Under the pieces are notes generated by a model. That model saw nothing but the letters and a program-made list of their open reading frames with translations. It was not told where the DNA came from and did not search any database. The translations under genes were made by a program, and so were the position numbers. Shown piece by piece: positions 36,911 to 45,697 of a DNA stretch of 64,000 bases (positions are counted from its first letter, which is position 1; each line of letters opens with the position of its first letter). The DNA comes from Pseudomonas thivervalensis (GTDB lineage Bacteria; Pseudomonadota; Gammaproteobacteria; Pseudomonadales; Pseudomonadaceae): NCBI RefSeq assembly GCF_001269655.1, contig NZ_LHVE01000012.1, positions 62,001 through 126,000 on the forward strand. Reading direction: 5' to 3'.

Positions 36911-37864
36911 ATGTCCGAGTTCAGTTTTCTCGATCCGTTCCAAGTCGTCACTATTCCATTGGGTGATTGGGTGGAAAGCACCCTCAATTTTCTGGTGCAC
37001 AACTTTCGCGATGTGTTCCGCGCCATCCGCTGGCCGATCGACCAAGTGCTGAACGGCGTCGAATACACGTTGCAGAGCATCCCACCCAGCATCGGGATCA
37101 TTCTGTCTTCCTTGCTGGGATGGCAGCTAGCCGGTAAACGCATGGCTCTGCTGTGTTTTGTGACGCTCACACTGCTCGGTCTTATCGGTGTCTGGTCCGA
37201 GTCGATGACCACGCTGGCGCTGGTACTGACTTCAGTATTCTTTTGCGCCTTGCTGGGTATACCCCTGGGTATTCTCTGCGCCCGTAGCGACAACCTGGAA
37301 AGGATCTTGCGGCCCGTACTCGATGCCATGCAGACACTGCCGGCATTCGTTTATCTGGTCCCTGTCGTCATGCTGTTCGGCATCGGCAACGTGCCGGGCA
37401 TCCTTGTCACCATTGTCTTCGCCCTTCCCCCTCTGGTGCGCCTGACGAACCTGGGCATCCGCCAGGTACCGGAAGACAAAATAGAAGCGGCCCGCGCTTT
37501 TGGCTGCACGCCTCGGCAAATGCTGACTCGCGTCCAGTTGCCCCTGGCGACCCCCACCATCATGGCTGGACTCAATCAGACCCTGATGCTCTCGCTGTCA
37601 ATGGTGGTCATCGCTTCGATGATCTCGGTGGGCGGCCTTGGCCAAATGGTCCTGCGCGGCATCGGTCGCCTGGACATGGGCTTGGCTACGGTCGGCGGGA
37701 CTGGCTTGGTGCTGCTTGCCATCTTCCTTGACCGACTGACCCAGGCCATGGGCGCTCGCACCGGGGCCGACCCGAGCCTGCGCTGGTATCACACAGGTCC
37801 TGTCGGCTTTGTTCTGCGCCTGTTCGGGGCGAAACAACCTGTGGGCCGGAGCAAGACAGCTTAA
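36911..37864 (+). CDS. Glycine betaine/proline-type ABC transporter permease (ProW-like)
   Basis: This 317-residue inner-membrane permease has six or more helices and the ABC coupling stretch EAARAFGCTPRQMLTRVQLPLATPTIMAGL (about residues 194-223). The N-terminal hydrophilic segment followed by DQVLNGVEYTLQSIPP resembles ProW. A 95-base gap separates it from the ATPase gene. Confidence 0.92.
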   Translation: MSEFSFLDPFQVVTIPLGDWVESTLNFLVHNFRDVFRAIRWPIDQVLNGVEYTLQSIPPSIGIILSSLLGWQLAGKRMALLCFVTLTLLGLIGVWSESMTTLALVLTSVFFCALLGIPLGILCARSDNLERILRPVLDAMQTLPAFVYLVPVVMLFGIGNVPGILVTIVFALPPLVRLTNLGIRQVPEDKIEAARAFGCTPRQMLTRVQLPLATPTIMAGLNQTLMLSLSMVVIASMISVGGLGQMVLRGIGRLDMGLATVGGTGLVLLAIFLDRLTQAMGARTGADPSLRWYHTGPVGFVLRLFGAKQPVGRSKTA

Positions 37865-37920
37865 CCCTCGTATTCGATCTGCCGCACACGAAGATAAAAA
37901 CCAAAAAAAGGTACGCGAAG

Positions 37921-38949
37921 ATGTCTGAATTCAAGCTTTCCCGTAGCATTCTCAACTGCGCTGCAGTCCTTTCCATTGCGGCTGCGTCCCTTTGCGCAAA
38001 CGCCTCGGCCAACCAACCGGGCGACGGTGTAAAGGTTACCCCCATCTTCCCTTCTATCGCTGAGGAACGATTCCGCGGTGAAGTGGCGATGGAAGGTCTT
38101 CGGGAGCTGGGTTACAAGGTGCAGGAACCCAAGGAGACCGAGTACGGCGTCATGATGATGGCCCTGGGCAGTGGTGATGCGGACTTTACGGTGCACTTGT
38201 GGGACAAATTGCACGATAAGTTCTACCAGCAGGCCGGGGGCGACAAGACCATGGTCAAGGCGGGCGACATCATGCCCGGCGTGCTCCAAGGTTATCTGAT
38301 CGACAAAAAGACCGCTGAAGCCCATGGCATCAAGTACATCACTGACCTGAAAAAGCCGGAAATCGCCAAACTGTTCGACACCGACGGCGACGGCAAGGCA
38401 GACATGACGGGATGCAACCCCGGCTGGGGCTGCGAGTTGATCATCTCCCATCACATGAAGGCCTATGGCCTGGAGAAAACGGTCACCGTCAACCAAGGCT
38501 CCTATTTCGCACTGATGGCCGACACCATTACGCGTTACAAGGAAGGGCAACCGATTCTCTACTTCACCTGGGTCCCACAGTGGATCGCCACTGTTTTGGT
38601 CGAAGACAAGGATGTGGTCTGGCTGGAAGTACCGAAGACCGACCTGCCTGATGGCAAGAATGATGTCGACACGATGTACAAGGGCAAGAATCTCGGCTTT
38701 GCAGTCGATAAGGTCGAGGCCGTGTTGAACAAAGACTTCGCCAATAAAAATCCAGCGGCGTTGAAGTTCCTTTCGATGATGCAAATTACCACCGCTGACG
38801 AAAGCGCCCAGAACTTGAAAATGCAACAGGGTGAGAAAAAGCCTGCGGATATCCGTCGTCACGCCAAGGAGTGGGTTGCCGCCCATCGGCAGCAATTTGA
38901 TGCCTGGTTGCAAACGGCTCGCGCGGCGGCGACACAAGCCAGTAATTAA
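37921..38949 (+). CDS. Glycine betaine/proline betaine-type periplasmic binding protein (ProX-like)
   Basis: This 342-residue protein has a signal peptide (about residues 1-30, ending A-N-A-S-A). Tryptophans that can form an aromatic cage for a quaternary ammonium group are Trp94 (VHLWDKL), Trp169 (GCNPGWGCE) and Trp217/221 (YFTWVPQW). The Cys pair in GCNPGWGCE matches the disulfide of E. coli ProX. It delivers the ligand to the ATPase/permease encoded just upstream. ProX proteins accept glycine betaine, proline betaine and DMSP-like compounds, so the ligand is an onium compound of that size range. Confidence 0.92.
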   Translation: MSEFKLSRSILNCAAVLSIAAASLCANASANQPGDGVKVTPIFPSIAEERFRGEVAMEGLRELGYKVQEPKETEYGVMMMALGSGDADFTVHLWDKLHDKFYQQAGGDKTMVKAGDIMPGVLQGYLIDKKTAEAHGIKYITDLKKPEIAKLFDTDGDGKADMTGCNPGWGCELIISHHMKAYGLEKTVTVNQGSYFALMADTITRYKEGQPILYFTWVPQWIATVLVEDKDVVWLEVPKTDLPDGKNDVDTMYKGKNLGFAVDKVEAVLNKDFANKNPAALKFLSMMQITTADESAQNLKMQQGEKKPADIRRHAKEWVAAHRQQFDAWLQTARAAATQASN

Positions 38950-39057
38950 TACGAACAAGAGGCGGGGAGTCGATGACTGCCCCGCTCCTTAATGACGTTC
39001 AGTTCTACGCAGAATTAACTATTGAAATCCAACCAAAAGGCCCCGCTTCGATTACTT

Positions 39058-39122
39058 ATAACGAAGGGTTATCTTTTTTCTCTATTAAATGTTGTTGGAT
39101 ATCAAGCAATCACCAGAATAAA
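39058..39122 (+). promoter_or_regulatory. LysR-type bipartite operator and promoter of the FAD oxidoreductase operon
   Basis: ATAAC-GAAGG-GTTAT (39058-39072), then C, 12 bases, then TAAATGTTGTTGGAT (39086-39100). The second half is identical over 15 bases to the copy at 35466-35480, with the same 12-base spacing. TTGGAT can be -35 and AATAAA (39117-39122) -10. It lies in the 312-base gap before the FAD oxidoreductase; no other feature was recognised in that gap. Confidence 0.72.
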
Positions 39123-39261
39123 TTTGGCGCCTGACCTACAGCCAATTAAAACTGCAAACACTTAACCGTTACGCCCGCTAAATACCAAGTTCACCTGAAG
39201 TTACCAAGCCCCCTTTTTTGCATGACGGGTGTCGGATCGGTTGAATGAACAGGATCTTGAA

Positions 39262-40581
39262 ATGTTAAAAGTATCTTCGTTACCTGCCGATGATCAATCT
39301 TGCGGGTGGTACCACTTGAGCAGGGGGCGCCAGATCAAGCCCGCCCATCAAGGCCATAGCAGCGCCCGCTGGGTCATTGTCGGTGCCGGCTTCACCGGGC
39401 TTGCCGCCGCCCGTCAGCTCGCGACTCACTTCCCCGACGATCAGATCGTGTTGATCGACGCCCAGGAAGTCGGCTTTGGCACTTCCGGTCGTAATGCAGG
39501 GTTCGCCATCGACCTGCCGCATGACATCGCCGCAGAGGATTACATCGGCGATATCGCCACGGCGAAAACAACACTGAAACTTAATCTGAGTGGCCTGAGC
39601 TATCTAAAGGAATTGGTTGAACGCCACCAGATCGATTGCCAGATGAAGCACTGCGGTAAATATCAGGCCGCCGTTGAACCACGCGGCATCGCCGTCCTGG
39701 AGGCCTACCGCCGCGGACTCGATAAACTCGATCAGCCCTACCAGATGATCGAGGCCAGCGAACTGCCCGACCATATCGGCACGCATTTCTACCGCAAAGC
39801 ATTATTTACGCCGGGGACTTCTTTGCTTCAGCCTTCAGCGCTGGTCAAAGGCTTGGCCGACAGCCTCCCCAGTAACGTGACGCTGTATGAAAACACCGCG
39901 ATCACCCACGTGGAGTACGGCACGAAGACGGTGCTCAAGCACGCTACGGGTTCAATTACCGCCGACAAACTGATCCTGACCAATAATGCCTTTGGCATGA
40001 GCTTCGGCTTCCTCAAGGGACGAATGCTCCCGGTGTTCACCTATGCCAGCCTGACCCGTCCCATGACCGAACAAGAACAAGCTCGCCTCGGTGGCCGGCC
40101 TTATTGGGGTGTCATTCCTGCGGACCCATTCGGCACTACGGTACGTCGTACACCGGACAACCGTCTGCTGATCCGTAACAGTTTCAGCTTCAACCCGGAC
40201 GGCCGCAGCGATTCAAAATACTTGAAACGCTTTGTCGCCAGGCATCAGGCCTCTTTCGAACAACGGTTTCCCATGTTGCCTGAGATGAAGTTCGACTATA
40301 CGTGGGGCGGCGCATTGGCTCTTTCACGTAACCATATGGGTTATTTCGGCGAACTTTCGCCCAATGTCTATGGGGCACTGTGCTGCAATGGCCTGGGTGT
40401 TACTCGCGGGACAGCGACCGGAAAACTCTTGGCGGATTGGCTGGCTGGGGAACACTCCGAGCTTATTGATTTCGTCTTGAAATCCCCGGGACCTTGCCCT
40501 AACCCACCCGCCCCACTGGTTTCAGCAGGCGTCAATATAAGTTTGCGCTGGGGGCAGTACCGAGCCGGTAAAGAAAGTTGA
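39262..40581 (+). CDS. FAD-dependent oxidoreductase of the DAO/PuuB type
   Basis: This flavoprotein of about 439 residues has the dinucleotide-binding motif VIVGAGFTGLAAARQLA and the DAO-family FAD contact FGTSGRNAGFAIDLPHD near the N-terminus. A C-terminal CNGLGVTRGTATGKLLADW motif closes the FAD site. Members oxidise C-N bonds of amino acids or polyamine derivatives. The ATG at 39262 has AGGA nine bases upstream; a GTG at 39229 would add 11 residues. It is first in a plus-strand operon with a DHDPS-family enzyme and an aldehyde dehydrogenase, an order that resembles hydroxyproline degradation. Confidence 0.85.
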   Translation: MLKVSSLPADDQSCGWYHLSRGRQIKPAHQGHSSARWVIVGAGFTGLAAARQLATHFPDDQIVLIDAQEVGFGTSGRNAGFAIDLPHDIAAEDYIGDIATAKTTLKLNLSGLSYLKELVERHQIDCQMKHCGKYQAAVEPRGIAVLEAYRRGLDKLDQPYQMIEASELPDHIGTHFYRKALFTPGTSLLQPSALVKGLADSLPSNVTLYENTAITHVEYGTKTVLKHATGSITADKLILTNNAFGMSFGFLKGRMLPVFTYASLTRPMTEQEQARLGGRPYWGVIPADPFGTTVRRTPDNRLLIRNSFSFNPDGRSDSKYLKRFVARHQASFEQRFPMLPEMKFDYTWGGALALSRNHMGYFGELSPNVYGALCCNGLGVTRGTATGKLLADWLAGEHSELIDFVLKSPGPCPNPPAPLVSAGVNISLRWGQYRAGKES

Positions 40582-40723
40582 CCCGCACCCACCAACTTTA
40601 AGCAGTTGAAGTCCACTTGCTCGATCTTAAGCACGTGGTCTCCCTGGGTTGAACAATTGGCTGCGCTGACTCTATCGAGCTGGCGCCGCTTGATAGGCAG
40701 TGACATTAACTGGAGCGAGATTG

Positions 40724-41626
40724 ATGAAATTTGAAGGCATTTACACACCGGCCGTTACGCCGCTGACCGCTGACGGCAGTATCGATAAGACCGCCTTCGC
40801 CGAAGTCCTGGAGTACCTGGTCGACTCCAAGGTGCACGGCATCATTATCGGCGGCTCAACCGGCGAATATTATGCCCACACCGCCCAGGAGCGTTTCGAC
40901 CTGGCCGCCCAGGCCAAGGACGTGCTGCGCGGCCGTCTACCGCTGATCGTGGGGACCGGCGCCATCCGCACTGAAGACTCGGTCGCCTACGCCGAAGCGG
41001 CGAAGGCCATCAAGGCCGATGCACTGTTGGTGGGTTCGCCGCCCTATGCACTGCCGACGCAAAAAGAGATCGCCCTGCATGTCAAGGCGGTGGACCGCGC
41101 CGCAGGCCTTCCCATCATGCTCTACAACTATCCAGGCCGCATGGGCGTGAGCATGGGCGAGGAGTTCTTCGAGGAGGTTCGCGATGTGAAAAACATCGTC
41201 GCCATCAAGGAAAGCTCCGGCGACATGGCCCAGATGCACCGTTTGGCCTGCAAGTACCCGCACATCGCCCTGTCGTGCGGCTGGGACGATCAAGCCCTGG
41301 AGTTTTTCGCCTGGGGCGCCCGCAGTTGGGTGTGCGCCGGCTCCAACTTCATCCCCCGCGAGCACGTCGCGCTGTACGAAGCCTGCGTGGTCGAGAAGAA
41401 CTTCGACAAAGGCCGCCGCATCATGGCAACGATGATGCCGCTGATGGACTTTCTGGAAGGCGGAAAATTTGTCCAGTCCATCAAGTACGGGTGTGAACTG
41501 AACGGCTTGAGCACCGGTGGCCTGCGCGCGCCCCTGCACGGCCTGGACCTTGAGGAAAAGCAGGCGCTGCAAGGCGTCGTCACCGAGCTCAAGCGCAACA
41601 TCGCGCAGATCACTGGAGGTGCCTGA
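40724..41626 (+). CDS. DHDPS/N-acetylneuraminate lyase family enzyme, second in the island
   Basis: This 300-residue TIM-barrel enzyme has Schiff-base Lys162 in IVAIKESSGD, Tyr134 in IMLYNYPGR and the canonical loop GGSTGEYYAHT. The ATG at 40724 follows GGAGCGAG. It sits between an amino-acid-type FAD oxidoreductase and an aldehyde dehydrogenase with a single base to the latter. In hydroxyproline catabolism this family deaminates pyrroline-4-hydroxy-2-carboxylate to 2-oxoglutarate semialdehyde, and the neighbours fit that chemistry. Other aldolase or dehydratase reactions remain possible. Confidence 0.85.
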   Translation: MKFEGIYTPAVTPLTADGSIDKTAFAEVLEYLVDSKVHGIIIGGSTGEYYAHTAQERFDLAAQAKDVLRGRLPLIVGTGAIRTEDSVAYAEAAKAIKADALLVGSPPYALPTQKEIALHVKAVDRAAGLPIMLYNYPGRMGVSMGEEFFEEVRDVKNIVAIKESSGDMAQMHRLACKYPHIALSCGWDDQALEFFAWGARSWVCAGSNFIPREHVALYEACVVEKNFDKGRRIMATMMPLMDFLEGGKFVQSIKYGCELNGLSTGGLRAPLHGLDLEEKQALQGVVTELKRNIAQITGGA

Positions 41627-41627
41627 A

Positions 41628-43118
41628 ATGGCTGATTTACTGAGCAAAGAACAGTACGCGGCCATCGCCGCCCAGTTGAAGTTTCCTACCCAGGCGTTCA
41701 TCAACGGCGAGTTCCGTGATGCACTCTCTGGCAAAACCTTCATCACGACGAACCCTGCCACGGGTGAACAGCTTGCAGAGATCGCGGCGTGCGATAGCCG
41801 TGACGTCGATGTTGCCGTGGCTGCTGCCAAGCAAGCGTTCGAGGATGGTCGCTGGCACAAGCTGTCACCCGGCGCACGCAAACAGGTGCTCCTGCGTTTC
41901 GCCCAATTGCTGGAAGACAACGCCCACGAGCTCGCCGTGCTGGAAAGCCTGGACAGTGGCAAGCCGGTCAGCGAATGCCAGAACGTCGATGTGCCCGACA
42001 CGATCCATACCCTGCGCTGGCACGCGGAGTTGATCGACAAGGTGTACGACAGCACCGCGCCGACCGGTCACGGTGCGGTCACCCTGGTGGTGCGCGAAGC
42101 GATCGGTGTCGTCGGCCTGGTCCTGCCGTGGAACTTCCCCTTGTTGATGCTGGCCTGGAAGATCGGCCCGTCCTTGGCTGCCGGCTGTTCCATCGTGGTC
42201 AAGCCGGCCAAGGAAACCACCCTGACTGCCCTGCGTGTTGCCGAGCTGGCCCATCAGGCCGGTATTCCGGCAGGCGTATTCAACATTACCCCGGGCGGCG
42301 GCCGGGAGGCTGGCGAGCCAATCGGTCGGCACATGGATGTGGCGATGGTCAGCTTCACCGGCTCTACCGACACGGGCCGGTTGTTTCTCAAGTACGCGTC
42401 CGAGTCGAACCTCAAGCGCGTGGTGCTGGAACTGGGGGGTAAAAACCCTGCCGTGGTGATGAACGACTGCGAAGACCTCGATCAGGTTGCCCAGTATGTG
42501 ACGGCTGGCGCTTTCTGGAACATGGGCGAGAACTGCTCGGCTTCCTCGCGGCTGATCGTTCATGAAGACGTCAAGGATGAACTGCTGCAACTGATCGGCA
42601 AGCATCTGCGCGATTGGAAAATGGGTGACCCGCTGGATCCTGAAAATCGCCTCGGCGCCATGATCAGCAAAACCCATTTCGAGAAAGTCCGTTCGTATCT
42701 GGAATATGCAGCCGAGCAGAAACTCAATGTGATGCAAGGTGGCGAGACCGAGTCCGGTGTGTTCGTGCAGCCGACGATCATCGACGGCGTCGAGCGTGAA
42801 AGTCGCCTGTTTATCGAAGAGATCTTCGGGCCGGTATTGAGCGTCACCAGCTTCAGTACGATCGACGAAGCCATCGAGCTTGCCAACGACACGGTCTACG
42901 GCCTGGCGGCATCCGCCTATACCGGCAGCCTGCGTAACGCCTTGCGGCTGTCGCGGGAGATTCGCGCGGGCGTGGTCACGGTCAACTGCTTCGGTGAAGG
43001 CGACGCCTCCACGCCGTTCGGCGGCTACAAGGAGTCTGGCTTTGGAGGTCGCGACAAATCCGTCTGGGCCCATGACCAGTACACCGAGCTGAAAACCATT
43101 TGGATTGATGCTTCGTAA
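41628..43118 (+). CDS. NAD(P)-dependent aldehyde dehydrogenase
   Basis: This 496-residue ALDH has catalytic Cys303 in NMGENCSASS, Glu268 in LELGGKNP, LPWNFPLLM and the NAD contact SFTGSTDTG. It resembles the PuuC/betaine-aldehyde group. The frame is open upstream inside the DHDPS gene, but GGAGGT before the ATG at 41628 fixes the start. It probably oxidises the aldehyde made by the preceding enzymes, for example a semialdehyde. REP units end the transcription unit. Confidence 0.92.
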   Translation: MADLLSKEQYAAIAAQLKFPTQAFINGEFRDALSGKTFITTNPATGEQLAEIAACDSRDVDVAVAAAKQAFEDGRWHKLSPGARKQVLLRFAQLLEDNAHELAVLESLDSGKPVSECQNVDVPDTIHTLRWHAELIDKVYDSTAPTGHGAVTLVVREAIGVVGLVLPWNFPLLMLAWKIGPSLAAGCSIVVKPAKETTLTALRVAELAHQAGIPAGVFNITPGGGREAGEPIGRHMDVAMVSFTGSTDTGRLFLKYASESNLKRVVLELGGKNPAVVMNDCEDLDQVAQYVTAGAFWNMGENCSASSRLIVHEDVKDELLQLIGKHLRDWKMGDPLDPENRLGAMISKTHFEKVRSYLEYAAEQKLNVMQGGETESGVFVQPTIIDGVERESRLFIEEIFGPVLSVTSFSTIDEAIELANDTVYGLAASAYTGSLRNALRLSREIRAGVVTVNCFGEGDASTPFGGYKESGFGGRDKSVWAHDQYTELKTIWIDAS

Positions 43119-43149
43119 CCTGATCGAGATCGCGATTTTGTGGCGGCTG

Positions 43150-43280
43150 TACTGGCCTCATCGCGAGCAAGCTCGCTCCCACAGGGTCATGTGTACGCCG
43201 GAGAAATGTGGGAGTGAGCTTGCTCCACAGGGTCATGTGTACGCCGCAAGAATGTGGGAGCGAGCTTGCTCGCGATGAGG
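43150..43280. repeat. Tandem REP cluster, TGTGGGAGCGAGC family
   Basis: Three REP units lie in a row. The unit CACAGGGTCATGTGTACGCC followed by about ten bases and ATGTGGGAG(T/C)GAGCTTGCTC occurs twice in direct orientation (near 43180 and 43224), and an inverted unit lies at 43161-43183. The direct copies differ by a few bases and a small deletion, a sign of local duplication of a REPIN. It separates the aldehyde dehydrogenase from the DddP-type gene. Confidence 0.8.
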
Positions 43281-43328
43281 CCGGCACAGCGGGCAATACT
43301 TCTAGCAGACTGAACACTGGACGCCACC

Positions 43329-44690
43329 ATGACCCCTTCACCTTTTTCGATTCCAGCCAATGCTCGGCGCATCGACCCCGCCAGGCAGCGTGCAACCGCA
43401 TTAAAAAAAGATGGCTCCGTCAATGACAACGACCGCGTCGAAATAGGCCCCACTCCCCTGGCTTTCGCGGAGTGGGAACGTTTGGGCCTGGAGCCGCCCC
43501 ATTTACCCACCCTGCGTGCGTATCGATTGCAACGACTGGTTGATCAATTGGTTGCCCGTGACCTGGGCGGCATTCTGCTGTTCGATCCACTGAATATCCG
43601 CTACGCAACCGATACCACCAACATGCAACTGTGGACGACGCACAACCCTGCACGGGCCTGCTTCGTCGCCGCCAGTGGGCATGTCGTGCTGTGGGACTTC
43701 CATGGCTGCGATCACCTTTCCGCCCACTTGCCGCTGGTGACTGAACTGCGCAGCGGTGCGTCGTTTTTCTTTTTCGAGACCGGGGAGCACACGGATCGAC
43801 ACGCCAGGCATTTCGCCGCGCAAATCGACGAGTTGCTGCGCCAACACGCCGGAGCCAACCGCCGGTTGGCGGTGGATCGGATTGAGGTCGCCGGCGTGCG
43901 CGCGCTGGATGCCCTGGCTATCGAGATGTGCAGCGGCCAGGAAGTGACCGAATTCGCCCGCATGATCAAGGGCCCTGATGAAATCAAGGCGATGCGCTGT
44001 GCAGTGGCCGCGTGCGAAGCCTCAGTGGCCGAAATGCACCAGGCGATGCGCGCCGGCGTGACCGAAAACGATGTCTGGGCCGCGCTGCATGCCGGCAATA
44101 TCCGCCGCGGCGGCGAATGGATCGAGACCCGAATCCTCAGTTCCGGCCCTCGCACCAACCCCTGGTTCCAGGAGTCGGGTCCACGGGTGTTGAGCGACGG
44201 CGACCTGCTGTCGTTCGACACGGATCTGATCGGCACCTACGGCATGTGCGTGGACATGTCCCGCAGCTGGATTTGCGGGGGGTTGGAGCCCACGACCGAA
44301 CAGAAGCGCCTGTACCGGATTGCCCATGACCATATCGTTCATAACACCGAGTTGATCAAGCCGGGCGTGCGCTTCACGGAACTGACCGCCAAGGCGCATC
44401 GGCTGCCAGAGTCCTGCCGCGCCCAGCGGTATGGCGTGCTGTTTCATGGCGTCGGCCTGTGCGACGAGTACCCCAGTATCCGCTATCCAGAAGACTTGGA
44501 ATCCTACGGATACGAGGGCGAGCTGCAAGCAGGCATGGCCCTTTGCGTCGAGGCGTACGTAGGCGAGGTGGGCGCACAGGATGGCATCAAGCTGGAGAAC
44601 CAACTGCTGGTTACGCAGACCGGTTATGAATTGCTCACCCACTACCCTTTCGATGACAGTTTCCTGCGAGATACGAAGCACAACTCATGA
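43329..44690 (+). CDS. dddP: DddP-type DMSP lyase (M24 peptidase fold)
   Basis: This 453-residue pita-bread-fold metalloenzyme follows the roseobacterial DMSP lyase DddP in its N-terminal block (NDNDRVEIGPTPLAFAEWE, FDPLNIRYATDTTNMQLW) and its C-terminal metal core. The ligands known for DddP align in spacing: Asp297, Asp299, Asp309 (FDTDLIGTYGMCVD), His373, Glu408 and Glu423. Tyr368 and the proposed catalytic base Asp379 (YGVLFHGVGLCD) are kept, as is Trp102. DddP cleaves dimethylsulfoniopropionate to DMS and acrylate. A related onium substrate is possible here, as the neighbours handle betaines. The stop overlaps a GlxA regulator by four bases. There is no signal peptide. Confidence 0.8.
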   Translation: MTPSPFSIPANARRIDPARQRATALKKDGSVNDNDRVEIGPTPLAFAEWERLGLEPPHLPTLRAYRLQRLVDQLVARDLGGILLFDPLNIRYATDTTNMQLWTTHNPARACFVAASGHVVLWDFHGCDHLSAHLPLVTELRSGASFFFFETGEHTDRHARHFAAQIDELLRQHAGANRRLAVDRIEVAGVRALDALAIEMCSGQEVTEFARMIKGPDEIKAMRCAVAACEASVAEMHQAMRAGVTENDVWAALHAGNIRRGGEWIETRILSSGPRTNPWFQESGPRVLSDGDLLSFDTDLIGTYGMCVDMSRSWICGGLEPTTEQKRLYRIAHDHIVHNTELIKPGVRFTELTAKAHRLPESCRAQRYGVLFHGVGLCDEYPSIRYPEDLESYGYEGELQAGMALCVEAYVGEVGAQDGIKLENQLLVTQTGYELLTHYPFDDSFLRDTKHNS

Positions 44691-45640
44691 ACCAGATGAT
44701 TGAGCCCCAGAAAACATCGAGCGTGGGATTCCTGTTGCTCGATAACTTCTCCCTGACGTGTTTCACCCAATGCCTGGACGTGGCGGTGACCGCCAACCTC
44801 ATCCAGCCCGGGTCGATAAAAATCCATACATTCAGTCGAAACGACTCTGAAGTGATCAGCGACCTGGCAATCCCCATCAGACCCGACACACCGTTGACCG
44901 ATATCAGGGTCGCGGCACTGGATTTGATGATTGTCTGCGGCGGGCTACGCACGCCCAGGGTACTCCCCGACGGCTTGGTAACGCTTTTGACCAAGCTTGC
45001 AAACATGCCCATTGCGCTCGGCGGGTTATGGAACGGCGCCTGGTTCCTGGGCAAGGCTGGATTGCTGGACGGTTACCGATGCGCCATTCATGCCGAACAA
45101 CGAATGGCCCTGTCAGAGTGTGCACCGAAGACGACGGTGACGCTGGATACGGTGGTGTTCGACAGGGACCGATTCACGGCGTCAAACCCTGCCGGTGCTT
45201 TTCAAATCATGATGAAGTGGCTTTACGCCGCCCTCGACCAGAAAGTCGCGGATGTCGTGTTTGACCTGTTGGACCATGAATCTCGATTCCGTACCTCGGC
45301 AAAGATGCTGGATCGCAAAGTCAGTGCGTCCCTGCGAGAAGTCATTGCATTGATGGAGTGCAATCTTGAAGAACCATTAGGCCTGGATCTGCTCGCCCAA
45401 TGTGTCCAACTTTCCAAGCGCCAGATCCAACGTCTGTTTCGAAAACAAATCAATATGTCTCCCCAACGGTACTATCTGGAACTGCGACTGACCGAAGCAC
45501 GGCGCCTGCTACAGAACTCCAGGCTGACCGTCACGGATGTCGCCATTGCCTGCGGTTTCGTCTCCACCCCTCACTTCAGCAAGTGCTACAGCACGCTCTT
45601 CGGCTGTCCGCCTTCAAAGGAAAGTCGTTACGAAATATAG
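44687..45640 (+). CDS. GlxA family regulator coupled to the DddP-type gene
   Basis: This 317-residue DJ-1/PfpI plus AraC regulator has the sensor domain at residues 10-180 with GGLWNGAWFLGKAGLLDGYR in place of the Cys elbow, and the AraC domain at 215-315 (CVQLSKRQIQRLFRKQIN, ACGFVSTPHFSKCYSTLFG). It belongs to the same betaine-sensing branch as the gene at 27346-28389. The ATG overlaps the DddP-type stop (ATGA), so the two are co-translated. It probably senses the onium substrate and controls this or neighbouring units. Confidence 0.87.
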   Translation: MNQMIEPQKTSSVGFLLLDNFSLTCFTQCLDVAVTANLIQPGSIKIHTFSRNDSEVISDLAIPIRPDTPLTDIRVAALDLMIVCGGLRTPRVLPDGLVTLLTKLANMPIALGGLWNGAWFLGKAGLLDGYRCAIHAEQRMALSECAPKTTVTLDTVVFDRDRFTASNPAGAFQIMMKWLYAALDQKVADVVFDLLDHESRFRTSAKMLDRKVSASLREVIALMECNLEEPLGLDLLAQCVQLSKRQIQRLFRKQINMSPQRYYLELRLTEARRLLQNSRLTVTDVAIACGFVSTPHFSKCYSTLFGCPPSKESRYEI

Positions 45641-45697
45641 CGTCTGCTGACAAGGCACCGGGTATTTCCTGGAAACGTTTCTCCTGTCTCGCGCCCA

